A stretch of DNA of 15,498 bases from RGIG8767 sp964531805 (lineage in GTDB: Bacteria; Bacillota; Clostridia; Lachnospirales; Lachnospiraceae). This document shows, piece by piece, positions 7,196-13,925 of this stretch (position 1 is the first letter of the stretch; every line of letters begins with the position of its first letter). The notes beneath the pieces were generated by a model. That model did not search any database. It saw only the letters and a program-made list of their open reading frames with translations, and was not told where the DNA came from. The translations under genes and the position numbers were made by a program. The stretch spans positions 1 to 15,498 of the forward strand of contig CAZHGE010000068.1 of assembly GCA_964531805.1 (NCBI GenBank), in the 5' to 3' direction.

Positions 7196-8125
7196 TTAAT
7201 GATGAATCACCACAGTTTCTTCTGTGATAGGTAAAATCTCTGTATTTTCCATTGCCTGAATCTTTACGATAATTTCTGGCAAAGCATCTACTGTTGAAGT
7301 TTTATTTGCCGCATCATGAAGCAGAACCACCGCATTATCAAAGTTCTCCAAATTAGCGGTACAATTCCACACAATTTCATCCACAGAACGCATTGGATTG
7401 GTTGCATCCTTACTCGATACATTCCAATCAAAATAAGTAATTCCATTATCTGTCAGATAATCGCAAAATACGGACATCGGTTCATCACTTACCGTATTAC
7501 TACTTCCACCAGGGAAACGATAAAACTGCGGTGTAACCTGTGTTGTTGTTTCTAAATACTCCTGCAATTGAAGCAAATCGCTTCCAAAATTATCTAAAGA
7601 AGCATATATTTCATTATATCTATGACTAAACGAATGCATTCCCAAAGTATGTCCACCATCCACGATTGCCTGATAAAGTTCGGGATGCGACTGGGCTTCT
7701 TCTCCTGTCACAAAAAAAGTAGCTTTTACATCATACTGATCCAAAATTTCCAGTATTCTGAGCGTATTAGCGCTGGGTCCGTCATCAAATGTCAGATACA
7801 CCTTTCTGGTATGTGTCTCATCCACCACAACTTCCTGTGGCTGCTCTATCTCCACATTCTCTTCTTTTGGAAACTCTTCATCATTTAAATGAAAACTTCC
7901 ATCCGCCATGGTCTCCATCAGCGTATCACGTGCCGCCTCTGCCTCCCTTAGCTGTTCTTTTAAAGAATATACCTGTATAGCAAGGATTACACTAACCACA
8001 ATGGGTATCACGATTGCTGCTAAAACGGAGCCAATGATCATTTTTTTCAGTCGTCTGACTCGTTTTTTTCTCGCTGCATTATAAGTTACAGCCTGCGTTT
8101 TTTTATCTTTCGCAGATGCTTCCAT
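7196..8125 (-). CDS. Membrane-anchored polysaccharide (peptidoglycan-type) deacetylase, NodB domain
   Basis: NodB-domain (carbohydrate esterase 4) enzymes remove acetyl groups from GlcNAc or MurNAc, often in peptidoglycan. The 309-residue protein has a basic cytoplasmic N-terminus and one membrane helix at about 29-52. A linker runs to about 107, followed by the NodB domain. All five motifs are present: TFDDGP at 112-117, the zinc histidines in HSFSH at 164-168, RFPGG at 203-207, DWN at 233-235, and LLHD at 268-271, so it should be catalytically active outside the membrane. The ATG at 8125 has AGGA eight bases upstream and follows a good promoter. The exact glycan substrate cannot be read from sequence. 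Confidence 0.92.
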   Translation of the reverse strand: MEASAKDKKTQAVTYNAARKKRVRRLKKMIIGSVLAAIVIPIVVSVILAIQVYSLKEQLREAEAARDTLMETMADGSFHLNDEEFPKEENVEIEQPQEVVVDETHTRKVYLTFDDGPSANTLRILEILDQYDVKATFFVTGEEAQSHPELYQAIVDGGHTLGMHSFSHRYNEIYASLDNFGSDLLQLQEYLETTTQVTPQFYRFPGGSSNTVSDEPMSVFCDYLTDNGITYFDWNVSSKDATNPMRSVDEIVWNCTANLENFDNAVVLLHDAANKTSTVDALPEIIVKIQAMENTEILPITEETVVIHH

Positions 8126-8159
8126 TTATCGTTTCCTACCATAGTTTGTTATCTGTTCT

Positions 8160-8188
8160 ATTATAGTTGAAAATGCACTTTTTTGCAA
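8160..8188 (-). promoter_or_regulatory. Sigma-A-type promoter for the deacetylase-bactofilin unit
   Basis: On the minus strand a TTGCAA -35 box (8183-8188) and a perfect TATAAT -10 box (8160-8165) are separated by exactly 17 bp. They lie 35 nt upstream of the deacetylase start codon. This is the best promoter in the window. Confidence 0.75.
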
Positions 8189-8240
8189 CGAAGATTATAT
8201 CAAACATCAGTCCACTATAAAATCTCCTTATTGGACAATA

Positions 8241-8280
8241 ACTGCAACCAATAACTATATACATAATTATCAGCTGCAGT
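8241..8280 (-). other. 3' hairpin of galK with strand-specific wobble pairs
   Basis: In the minus-strand RNA, 8280-8267 pairs with 8254-8241 over 14 bp including three G-U wobbles, around a 12-nt loop, starting 14 nt after the galK stop. In the plus strand the same three positions are mismatches, so the structure fits the galK transcript. Part of the 3' arm (TTATTGG, 8254-8248) can instead pair with CCAATAA (8234-8228). There is no clear U-run; it may be an atypical terminator or a 3' stabilising element. Confidence 0.5.
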
Positions 8281-8294
8281 CATCTATTTGTTAC

Positions 8295-9458
8295 TTATAA
8301 TTTACATGGACCATTTCCAATATCTACTAAATAGAAAGAGGCTTCTTTGCCTACGCGTTCCATATACGCTTTTCCTAATTTTTCTTTAAATTCTTCTACT
8401 GCATCATTTTTTACAATGCTTACTGTACAGCCGCCAAAGCCGCCACCTGTAATACGGGAACCAACCACTCCGTCAATCTTCCATGCTTCTTCCACTAACA
8501 CGTCGATTTCGTCGCAGGATACCGCATAATCATCACGCAAAGATACATGAGAAGCATTCATCAATTTGCCAAATGCTTCAATATCATTATTCTTCAATGC
8601 TTCTACCGCTTTGATGGTACGCTGGTTTTCATATACAGCATGTTTTGCACGTTTTACACGCACTTCATCTTTAATTGCAGATTTATTTGCTTCAAATTCT
8701 TCTTCGCTCAGATCTCCCAGCGTTTTGATATCGATTACTTCCTGTAATTCCTTTAATGCAGTTTCACATTCTGTTCTTCTTACATTATATTCAGAACCTA
8801 CTAATGAATGTTTTACATTACTGTTTGTAACAACAATCTTTGCATCTTCTAATACAAGAGGAGCATATTCAAAAGACAAATCTGCTGTGTTTAAAAAGAT
8901 TGCATGGTCTTTTTTACCCATAGCAGAAGCGAACTGATCCATAATACCACAATTCATGCCATTAAAGTTATTCTCAGAAAACTGTCCCATCAATGCTAAA
9001 TCTGTATTGGTTACATCAAATCCATATAAATCACGAAGTGCAAATCCAGTTAATACTTCTAAAGATGCAGAAGATGATAAACCAGAACCATTTGGAATAT
9101 TGCCGTAAATAACAAAATCCATACCACAGTCTACTTTCATTCCTCTTTCTGCAAATGCCCAGATAACTCCCTTTGGATAATTTGTCCAACCTGCTGCATC
9201 TTCCGGCTTAATATCGTTAATATCGGACTCCATAATGCCGCTTTCTTCAAAATTAATAGAATAGAAATTTAATTTGCTATCATTTCTTTTTCTTGCTGCT
9301 GCATAAGTTCCGATGGATAATGCACACGGAAAAACGTGTCCGCCATTATAATCGGTATGCTCACCAATCATATTGACACGGCCTGGTGCAAAATACACAT
9401 TTACTCCATCTGTGTCTCCAAATAATTCTTTGAATTTTTCAAGTACCATTGCTTTCAT
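8295..9458 (-). CDS. galK: Galactokinase
   Basis: GalK phosphorylates galactose to galactose 1-phosphate, the first kinase step of the Leloir pathway. With the start at 9458 the protein has 387 residues, the usual length. It shows the galactokinase signature GRVNMIGEHTDYNGG at 26-40 (catalytic R27), the GHMP phosphate loop GSGLSSSAS at 124-132, the catalytic base D174 in GIMDQF, and GGGFGGC at 338-344. The frame is open to 9512, but those first codons reach towards an intergenic hairpin and lack a site. The ATG at 9458 gives a family-like N-terminus with AAGGA 12 nt upstream; the ATG at 9470 is an alternative. galT and galE are not adjacent. Confidence 0.94.
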   Translation of the reverse strand: MKAMVLEKFKELFGDTDGVNVYFAPGRVNMIGEHTDYNGGHVFPCALSIGTYAAARKRNDSKLNFYSINFEESGIMESDINDIKPEDAAGWTNYPKGVIWAFAERGMKVDCGMDFVIYGNIPNGSGLSSSASLEVLTGFALRDLYGFDVTNTDLALMGQFSENNFNGMNCGIMDQFASAMGKKDHAIFLNTADLSFEYAPLVLEDAKIVVTNSNVKHSLVGSEYNVRRTECETALKELQEVIDIKTLGDLSEEEFEANKSAIKDEVRVKRAKHAVYENQRTIKAVEALKNNDIEAFGKLMNASHVSLRDDYAVSCDEIDVLVEEAWKIDGVVGSRITGGGFGGCTVSIVKNDAVEEFKEKLGKAYMERVGKEASFYLVDIGNGPCKL

Positions 9459-9516
9459 GTTGTTAACCATTCCTTTTCTTCTTTTTTCTATGTATAACCC
9501 TTGTTTAACCAAAGCC

Positions 9517-9566
9517 GGCTCGCTTTGCGAGCCACCTTATTGGCCTAAAAACATCAGTGTTTTTAG
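9517..9566. repeat. Intergenic repeat with two hairpins (copy near galK)
   Basis: GGCTCGC (9517-9523) and GCGAGCC (9527-9533) form a perfect 7-bp GC-rich hairpin. The spacer ACCTTATTGGC follows, then a 9-bp AT-rich hairpin (9545-9553 with 9558-9566) with a TCAG loop. Positions 9521-9550 match 714-743 at 26 of 30 bases. The element fills the gap between the nagB stop and the galK start. No U-run follows either stem on the minus strand, so it may act as an unconventional terminator or processing site. Confidence 0.65.
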
Positions 9567-9579
9567 CATTAAATAACCC

Positions 9580-10320
9580 TTATAAATATGCATCAAAATT
9601 ATTCTGAAGCGCTGCTCTGTCTCCAACCAAGATAAAGTTTGGATGGAACTGTAAAATAGATGCTGGAACCTGAGGTGTTACTTCTCCTAAAAAGCTCTTC
9701 TTAACGATTTCGCTCTTTCCTTCACCTGTTGCCAGTACTAAAACACATCTAGCCTGCATAATCGTACCAATACCCATGGTATATGCTTCCTTTGGCACTT
9801 CGTCTGCATTTGCAAAAAATCTTGCGTTAGCGTCAATTGTACTCTGTGTTAATTTTACACAGTTTGTTGTCTTAGCAAAGGAATCTGCCGGCTCATTAAA
9901 ACCGATATGTCCGTTATAACCAATTCCTAATAACTGAAGATCAATACCGCCTGACTGTGCGATGATAGCATCATATTTCTTGCAGGCTGCGTCTGCATCT
10001 GCTTCTAATCCATCCGGCACATTGGTATTTGCCGGATCAATATTTACATGTTTAAATAAATTATCATTCATAAAGTAGCGGTAACTCTGATCGTTTTCCG
10101 GTGAAAGTCCTCGGTATTCATCTAAGTTGATGCTATGTACCTTAGAAAAGTCAATATCTCCATTTTTATATTTTTCAACTAAACATTCATACGTACCAAT
10201 TGGTGTTGATCCTGTAGCCAAACCAAGTACACAATCCGGTTTCATAATCACCTGTGAAGCAATTAAATTTGCTGCAATCTTGCTTGCTTCCGCATAATCT
10301 TTTCCACAATATACTCTCAT
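9580..10320 (-). CDS. nagB: Glucosamine-6-phosphate deaminase
   Basis: NagB converts glucosamine 6-phosphate to fructose 6-phosphate and ammonia, feeding amino sugars into glycolysis. The 246-residue protein has GLATGSTP at 33-40 for substrate phosphate binding, NLDEYRGL with the base D67, and GIGYNGHIGFNEP at 132-144 with H138 and E143. Asn136 stands where the E. coli enzyme has Asp141, which is the normal form in Firmicute NagB as I recall it. The ATG at 10320 has AGGA seven bases upstream. It lies 53 nt after the chemoreceptor gene and upstream of galK. nagA and an amino-sugar transporter are not adjacent. A dyad in the upstream gap could be an operator. Confidence 0.95.
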   Translation of the reverse strand: MRVYCGKDYAEASKIAANLIASQVIMKPDCVLGLATGSTPIGTYECLVEKYKNGDIDFSKVHSINLDEYRGLSPENDQSYRYFMNDNLFKHVNIDPANTNVPDGLEADADAACKKYDAIIAQSGGIDLQLLGIGYNGHIGFNEPADSFAKTTNCVKLTQSTIDANARFFANADEVPKEAYTMGIGTIMQARCVLVLATGEGKSEIVKKSFLGEVTPQVPASILQFHPNFILVGDRAALQNNFDAYL

Positions 10321-10345
10321 TTTTCAGTCCTCACTTTTATTTTAT

Positions 10346-10360
10346 CCGGTTCATAACCGG
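10346..10360. promoter_or_regulatory. Dyad upstream of nagB (possible operator)
   Basis: CCGGTT-CAT-AACCGG is a perfect 6-bp dyad with a 3-bp centre, just upstream of a TAAAAT -10-like word (minus strand) and about 25 nt before the nagB start. It could be a repressor site for nagB or a small hairpin. The -35 side is poor. Confidence 0.3.
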
Positions 10361-10373
10361 TAAATTACATTTA

Positions 10374-12470
10374 TTAACCTTTGTAATTGCATTCTACATA
10401 TTCATAAATATCCATGTTATCTTCTAACATACGACAGCCCACAATGTACTGTCCCTCATTATCCGATACACGAATGATATGTCCAACCAGTTTTCTACCG
10501 CTTGCTACTGGGAAGTCCTTCACATCCAGGGTTACCAACGTACCCTTAGCACCCTTAATCTCTGTAGCATAGGTTGAAAAAGCAAAGCCGCTGGCACTGA
10601 TGTTAACCATCTTTCCTTCATATATATCACTGGATGCCTTAGAAGCAATATCACAGTTATAATGAATCGGCATACGTCTGTATTTACGACGGTTTAATAC
10701 AACCGGATTGCCTTCTACTAAAACTTTGCACATTCCGTCTTTGGTCAATGTAACGATTACATTATCCCAGTTATATAATTCATTATCTACAATAATCTGT
10801 AAATGATATTCGCCGCCTTTTACCGGTTCTAATGAACTTCCATCACGTGTAGGAACAGCTGTGATAACACCATTTTCTAAAACCGATTCAACAGTTGCCT
10901 TATATTCCTTACCATCACGCTTATCACCTGCGATTACGCTGACAAACATGCCCAGTTTAATATCCTGGATTCCCATGAAACCGCCCTGACCGAGTTCTTC
11001 AATCAGCTTACCTACGACACTTTCGATATTATTAACGTTATTAGAAGTCTCCTCAAATTTGCTTCTCATCACCTTGGTTGTTTCATCCGCATCGGCAATA
11101 CTGTTTGTCATGAGTTCCATGACTTCGCTTACCTGCTTCATGTTATCAACCATGTTCTTATTAGAATCTTCTACTTCCTTGATAGCAGAATCTACTACCT
11201 GGATATTATTACCAAGCTGTACCGAATCCTCTGTGATGCGGGAAACACTTTCATTAACATCCGTAATCTTGCCAAGCATTTCATGAATCAGTTCAATTGT
11301 CTTATCAATGGACTGAGTCATCTTATCCGATGTTTCTTCCAAGTTACTAAGAGCTTCTAAAATACGGTTGGATGAGTTCTGTGTACCCATACTCAAATTA
11401 CGGATTTCATCCGCTACAACCGCAAAACCTTTACCAGCTTCACCCGCTCTTGCCGCCTCGATAGAAGCATTTAATGCAAGAAGGTTGGTCTGGGAGGTAA
11501 TTCCTTCGATTGTTCCCGTTTCTGTTTTTACACGTTCAAACTCTTCTTTAAAATCCTTTAAGATTTTTTCTACTTCAGATGAAAGTTGTTCCATCTCATT
11601 CGTTGAGCGCACTACATCAGCAAGCTGGGTCGAACTGGTCTGCGCATGTGCTACCGATTCGTTCATCAAACCTACCATCTCATCAATCAATCCAGCAACA
11701 TTTTCAACCTGATTATTAATCTTATTGGTCATATCAAGAGAAGAATTGGTTCTATCCTGAAGTACTTCATTATTGGAGTTCAAATCCGCCATACTTCTTA
11801 CAACATTGTTCGTACCTTCCAGATTTTCATCAGAAAGTTCACGTACAACGGTAACTCCATCTACTACTGCGTTACTTGCTTCTTTTACCTGTTCTACGGT
11901 CTTAACAACGCGGTCTAAGTTTCCTTTTACAGAATCTAACATCGCACCATCCGAATGATGCAAGTGATTAATTGCTAAAATATAACTAACATAACTTAAT
12001 ACAATAACACCCAGCTGAATCTCGAATTCTGCCATAGAAAGAGTTTCTGCATTGCCCGTCACACGGGTAACTATAAAATTGGCTATCATAAGCAAAACAT
12101 TCAGAATTCCAATACGAATAAACAGATTTGTATCTTTATATAACATCAACATACAGATCACTGGAAAAATATATGCAAATGTCAGGTTTGTATCTGATGT
12201 TAGTACCGTAAAAGCATAAAAGATTCCATATCCTACAGAAATCACTTCTTTATACCATACCGTATCCATTCCTTTTATCTTTAAAAAGATAACACCAAAA
12301 ACAAATGGCACCCAGCAGATAAGCATAAATGTTGTATAATACGCAGGTGTTCTACCGCCTTTAATTAACTCAATCGTATATGCAACGGACAAAATAATGG
12401 CTGTAAACAACCACATATTCCTTGCTTTTTTATTGGCGCTCATTTTAAAAAACTTCTCATCATAACCCAT
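10374..12470 (-). CDS. Six-TM methyl-accepting chemotaxis protein fused to a C-terminal YcgR-like/PilZ module
   Basis: Chemoreceptors control the CheA kinase through a long helical hairpin; PilZ domains bind c-di-GMP. The 698-residue protein begins with about six membrane helices (19-36, 43-64, 74-92, 96-112, 116-137, 150-168) and no large outside sensor domain. No HAMP domain is evident. The signalling coiled coil runs about 175-495, with the conserved tip around 324-360 (QTNLLALNASIEAARAGEAG). A YcgR-N-like beta domain follows at about 505-590. The PilZ domain then has RRKYRR (594-599, the RxxxR motif) and NISASG (623-628, the N/DxSxxG motif), so c-di-GMP binding is likely. The ATG at 12470 follows TAGGA. 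The input ligand is unknown. Confidence 0.9.
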   Translation of the reverse strand: MGYDEKFFKMSANKKARNMWLFTAIILSVAYTIELIKGGRTPAYYTTFMLICWVPFVFGVIFLKIKGMDTVWYKEVISVGYGIFYAFTVLTSDTNLTFAYIFPVICMLMLYKDTNLFIRIGILNVLLMIANFIVTRVTGNAETLSMAEFEIQLGVIVLSYVSYILAINHLHHSDGAMLDSVKGNLDRVVKTVEQVKEASNAVVDGVTVVRELSDENLEGTNNVVRSMADLNSNNEVLQDRTNSSLDMTNKINNQVENVAGLIDEMVGLMNESVAHAQTSSTQLADVVRSTNEMEQLSSEVEKILKDFKEEFERVKTETGTIEGITSQTNLLALNASIEAARAGEAGKGFAVVADEIRNLSMGTQNSSNRILEALSNLEETSDKMTQSIDKTIELIHEMLGKITDVNESVSRITEDSVQLGNNIQVVDSAIKEVEDSNKNMVDNMKQVSEVMELMTNSIADADETTKVMRSKFEETSNNVNNIESVVGKLIEELGQGGFMGIQDIKLGMFVSVIAGDKRDGKEYKATVESVLENGVITAVPTRDGSSLEPVKGGEYHLQIIVDNELYNWDNVIVTLTKDGMCKVLVEGNPVVLNRRKYRRMPIHYNCDIASKASSDIYEGKMVNISASGFAFSTYATEIKGAKGTLVTLDVKDFPVASGRKLVGHIIRVSDNEGQYIVGCRMLEDNMDIYEYVECNYKG

Positions 12471-12560
12471 TGTTTTTTCCTACCCTTCTGGTATTTTTTC
12501 TGAAAACTCTTTTACACATTTTCCCAGTTTTATCCATATATTAGCGTAATATATATTTAT

Positions 12561-12595
12561 ACATTTTTCAAGAAAAAATTCTGTTTCTTAAATGT
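12561..12595 (-). other. AT-rich imperfect hairpin at the end of the DUF362 gene
   Basis: ACATTT and AAGAAA (12561-12566, 12570-12575) pair with TTTCTT and AAATGT (12584-12589, 12590-12595), leaving a 3-nt bulge. The stem overlaps the DUF362 stop codon. It has no GC and no U-run on the minus strand, so termination there is doubtful. No confident promoter was found in the 117-nt gap before the chemoreceptor gene. Confidence 0.3.
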
Positions 12596-13706
12596 TTACA
12601 AGTTCGTATTCTCTTGTTCCTAAGCCCAGTTTCTGTGCATGATTTAAGCAGGATTCCCATTCGGTATCCGGGTGTGTCATATGGAAGTGGTCATGATGTT
12701 CCTCATTGCCCATTTCCTTGATATTATCATCCAAAATACTTCCATGCATAACCGGCATCTGATTGCACAAATCTGCACAAGCCTGATCCAACGCTACCGG
12801 ATCAAATGATGCTAACATTCCCACATTTGGAATAATTGGAATATCGTTCTCCGCATGACAGTCACAGTTTGGTGACACGTCACAAATCAAAGAAATATGG
12901 AAGCACGGTCTGTCTTTACATACTGCATAAGCATACTCTGCCATTTTATAGTTAAGCATTTTAACCGTAGTACCGCCCTGTGCTTCTACTGCATCCTTTG
13001 GACATGCTGCTAAGCATCTTCCACAGCCCACACATTTATTATGGTCAATGACTGCTTTCCCATTTTCAATAATTGGTGCTGCATGGGCACAGATTTTAAA
13101 ACAGGCACCACAGCCTACACAGGCATCCTGATTTACCTGCGGCTTACCTTCATTATGTTGTTCCATCTTACCTGCTCTGGAACCACAACCCATACCAATG
13201 TTTTTAAGAGCACCGCCAAATCCAGCCATCTCATGTCCCTTAAAATGATTCAGCGAAATAAACACATCTGCATCCATAACCGCCTGACCGATTTTAGCTT
13301 CTTTTACGTATTCCCCATTAATTGGAACAATGGCTTCATCCGTTCCTTTTAAACCATCCCCGATAATAACATGACACCCCGTCTGTAAAGGAGAAAAACC
13401 ATTCATATATGCCGTATCCAAGTGATCCAGCGCATTCTTACGGCTTCCTACATAAAGAGTATTACAATCTGTCAAAAACGGCTTACCGCCCAATTCTTTT
13501 ACATAATCTGCCACTACCCTTGCATAATTTGGACGAAGAAATGCAAGATTGCCATACTCGCCAAAATGTATCTTAATTGCTGCATATTTGTCATTAAAAT
13601 CAATTTCTTCAAAACCGGTGGTTTTCATTAATCGATGCAATTTCTGTAATAAATTTTCATATCCAGTTGCCTTAAATGTTGTAAAAAATACCTTTGATTT
13701 CTCCAT
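12588..13706 (-). CDS. DUF362-family protein with two [4Fe-4S] ferredoxin motifs
   Basis: This is a soluble iron-sulfur protein of unknown reaction. Residues 1-185 match the DUF362 pattern, with IKIHFGEYGNLAFLRP around 45-59 and FISLNHFKGHEMAGFGGALKN around 149-169. Two 4Fe-4S motifs follow: C196-C199-C202-C206, lacking the usual proline after the last Cys, and C225-C228-C231-C235-Pro. Further cysteines (C264, C268, C275, C281, C283) and a histidine-rich tail (H337-H342) could bind extra metal. Length is 372 residues. The ATG at 13706 has no nearby ribosome site; a strong GGAGGA lies 38 nt upstream across a hairpin. It follows the tsf terminator and has its own -10 box. Confidence 0.85.
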   Translation of the reverse strand: MEKSKVFFTTFKATGYENLLQKLHRLMKTTGFEEIDFNDKYAAIKIHFGEYGNLAFLRPNYARVVADYVKELGGKPFLTDCNTLYVGSRKNALDHLDTAYMNGFSPLQTGCHVIIGDGLKGTDEAIVPINGEYVKEAKIGQAVMDADVFISLNHFKGHEMAGFGGALKNIGMGCGSRAGKMEQHNEGKPQVNQDACVGCGACFKICAHAAPIIENGKAVIDHNKCVGCGRCLAACPKDAVEAQGGTTVKMLNYKMAEYAYAVCKDRPCFHISLICDVSPNCDCHAENDIPIIPNVGMLASFDPVALDQACADLCNQMPVMHGSILDDNIKEMGNEEHHDHFHMTHPDTEWESCLNHAQKLGLGTREYELVNI

Positions 13707-13750
13707 ACTTTATTACATGACCATTTATCAACGCATGGTCACATTCCTCC
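13707..13750 (-). promoter_or_regulatory. Hairpin between a strong Shine-Dalgarno and the DUF362 start
   Basis: On the minus strand GGAGGA (13750-13745) is followed at once by a 10-bp stem, ATGTGACCAT (13744-13735) with ATGGTCATGT (13724-13715), including two wobble pairs and a 10-nt loop. Then come AATAAAGT and the ATG. Linear spacing is 38 nt, but with the hairpin formed it is 8 nt, which is optimal. The alternative is that GGAGGA serves a tiny reading frame (GTG ACC ATG CGT TGA). Confidence 0.5.
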
Positions 13751-13769
13751 TATTTTGTAGTCTGCATAT

Positions 13770-13775
13770 ATTATA
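13770..13775 (-). promoter_or_regulatory. Probable -10 box for the DUF362 gene
   Basis: A perfect TATAAT is present on the minus strand, 20 nt before GGAGGA and downstream of the tsf terminator. The -35 region at 17 bp spacing (TATTCA) is poor, so the promoter may be weak or activator-dependent. Confidence 0.45.
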
Positions 13776-13834
13776 GCGAATTTTGTCTTAAATGAATACT
13801 ATTTGTCTAAAAATAATCATTAACTTCAAGCTAA

Positions 13835-13876
13835 AAACCCTTGAAATGATTGATAACACAATCATTTCAAGGGTTT
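13835..13876 (-). terminator. Intrinsic terminator after rpsB-tsf
   Basis: A perfect 18-bp stem (13835-13852 with 13859-13876) has a 6-nt loop and starts about 50 nt past the tsf stop. On the minus strand the stem ends in GGGTTT and continues TTAG, giving a five-base U-run. The plus-strand side is also T-rich (ATTTTCTTTTT), so it could work in both directions. Confidence 0.8.
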
Positions 13877-13925
13877 ATTTTCTTTTTAGTATACTATTTT
13901 ACGAAAGGATTACCAAGTATACTCA

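Noticed and set aside
9459..9512. Longer galK start at 9512
   Set aside because: It has no ribosome site, borders the intergenic hairpin repeat, and gives an N-terminal extension not typical of galactokinases.
9886..9930. NagB Asp-to-Asn change in the GIGxNGHIGFNEP loop as a catalytic loss
   Set aside because: Asn here is the normal form in Firmicute NagB such as the B. subtilis enzyme as I recall it; His and Glu of the loop are present.
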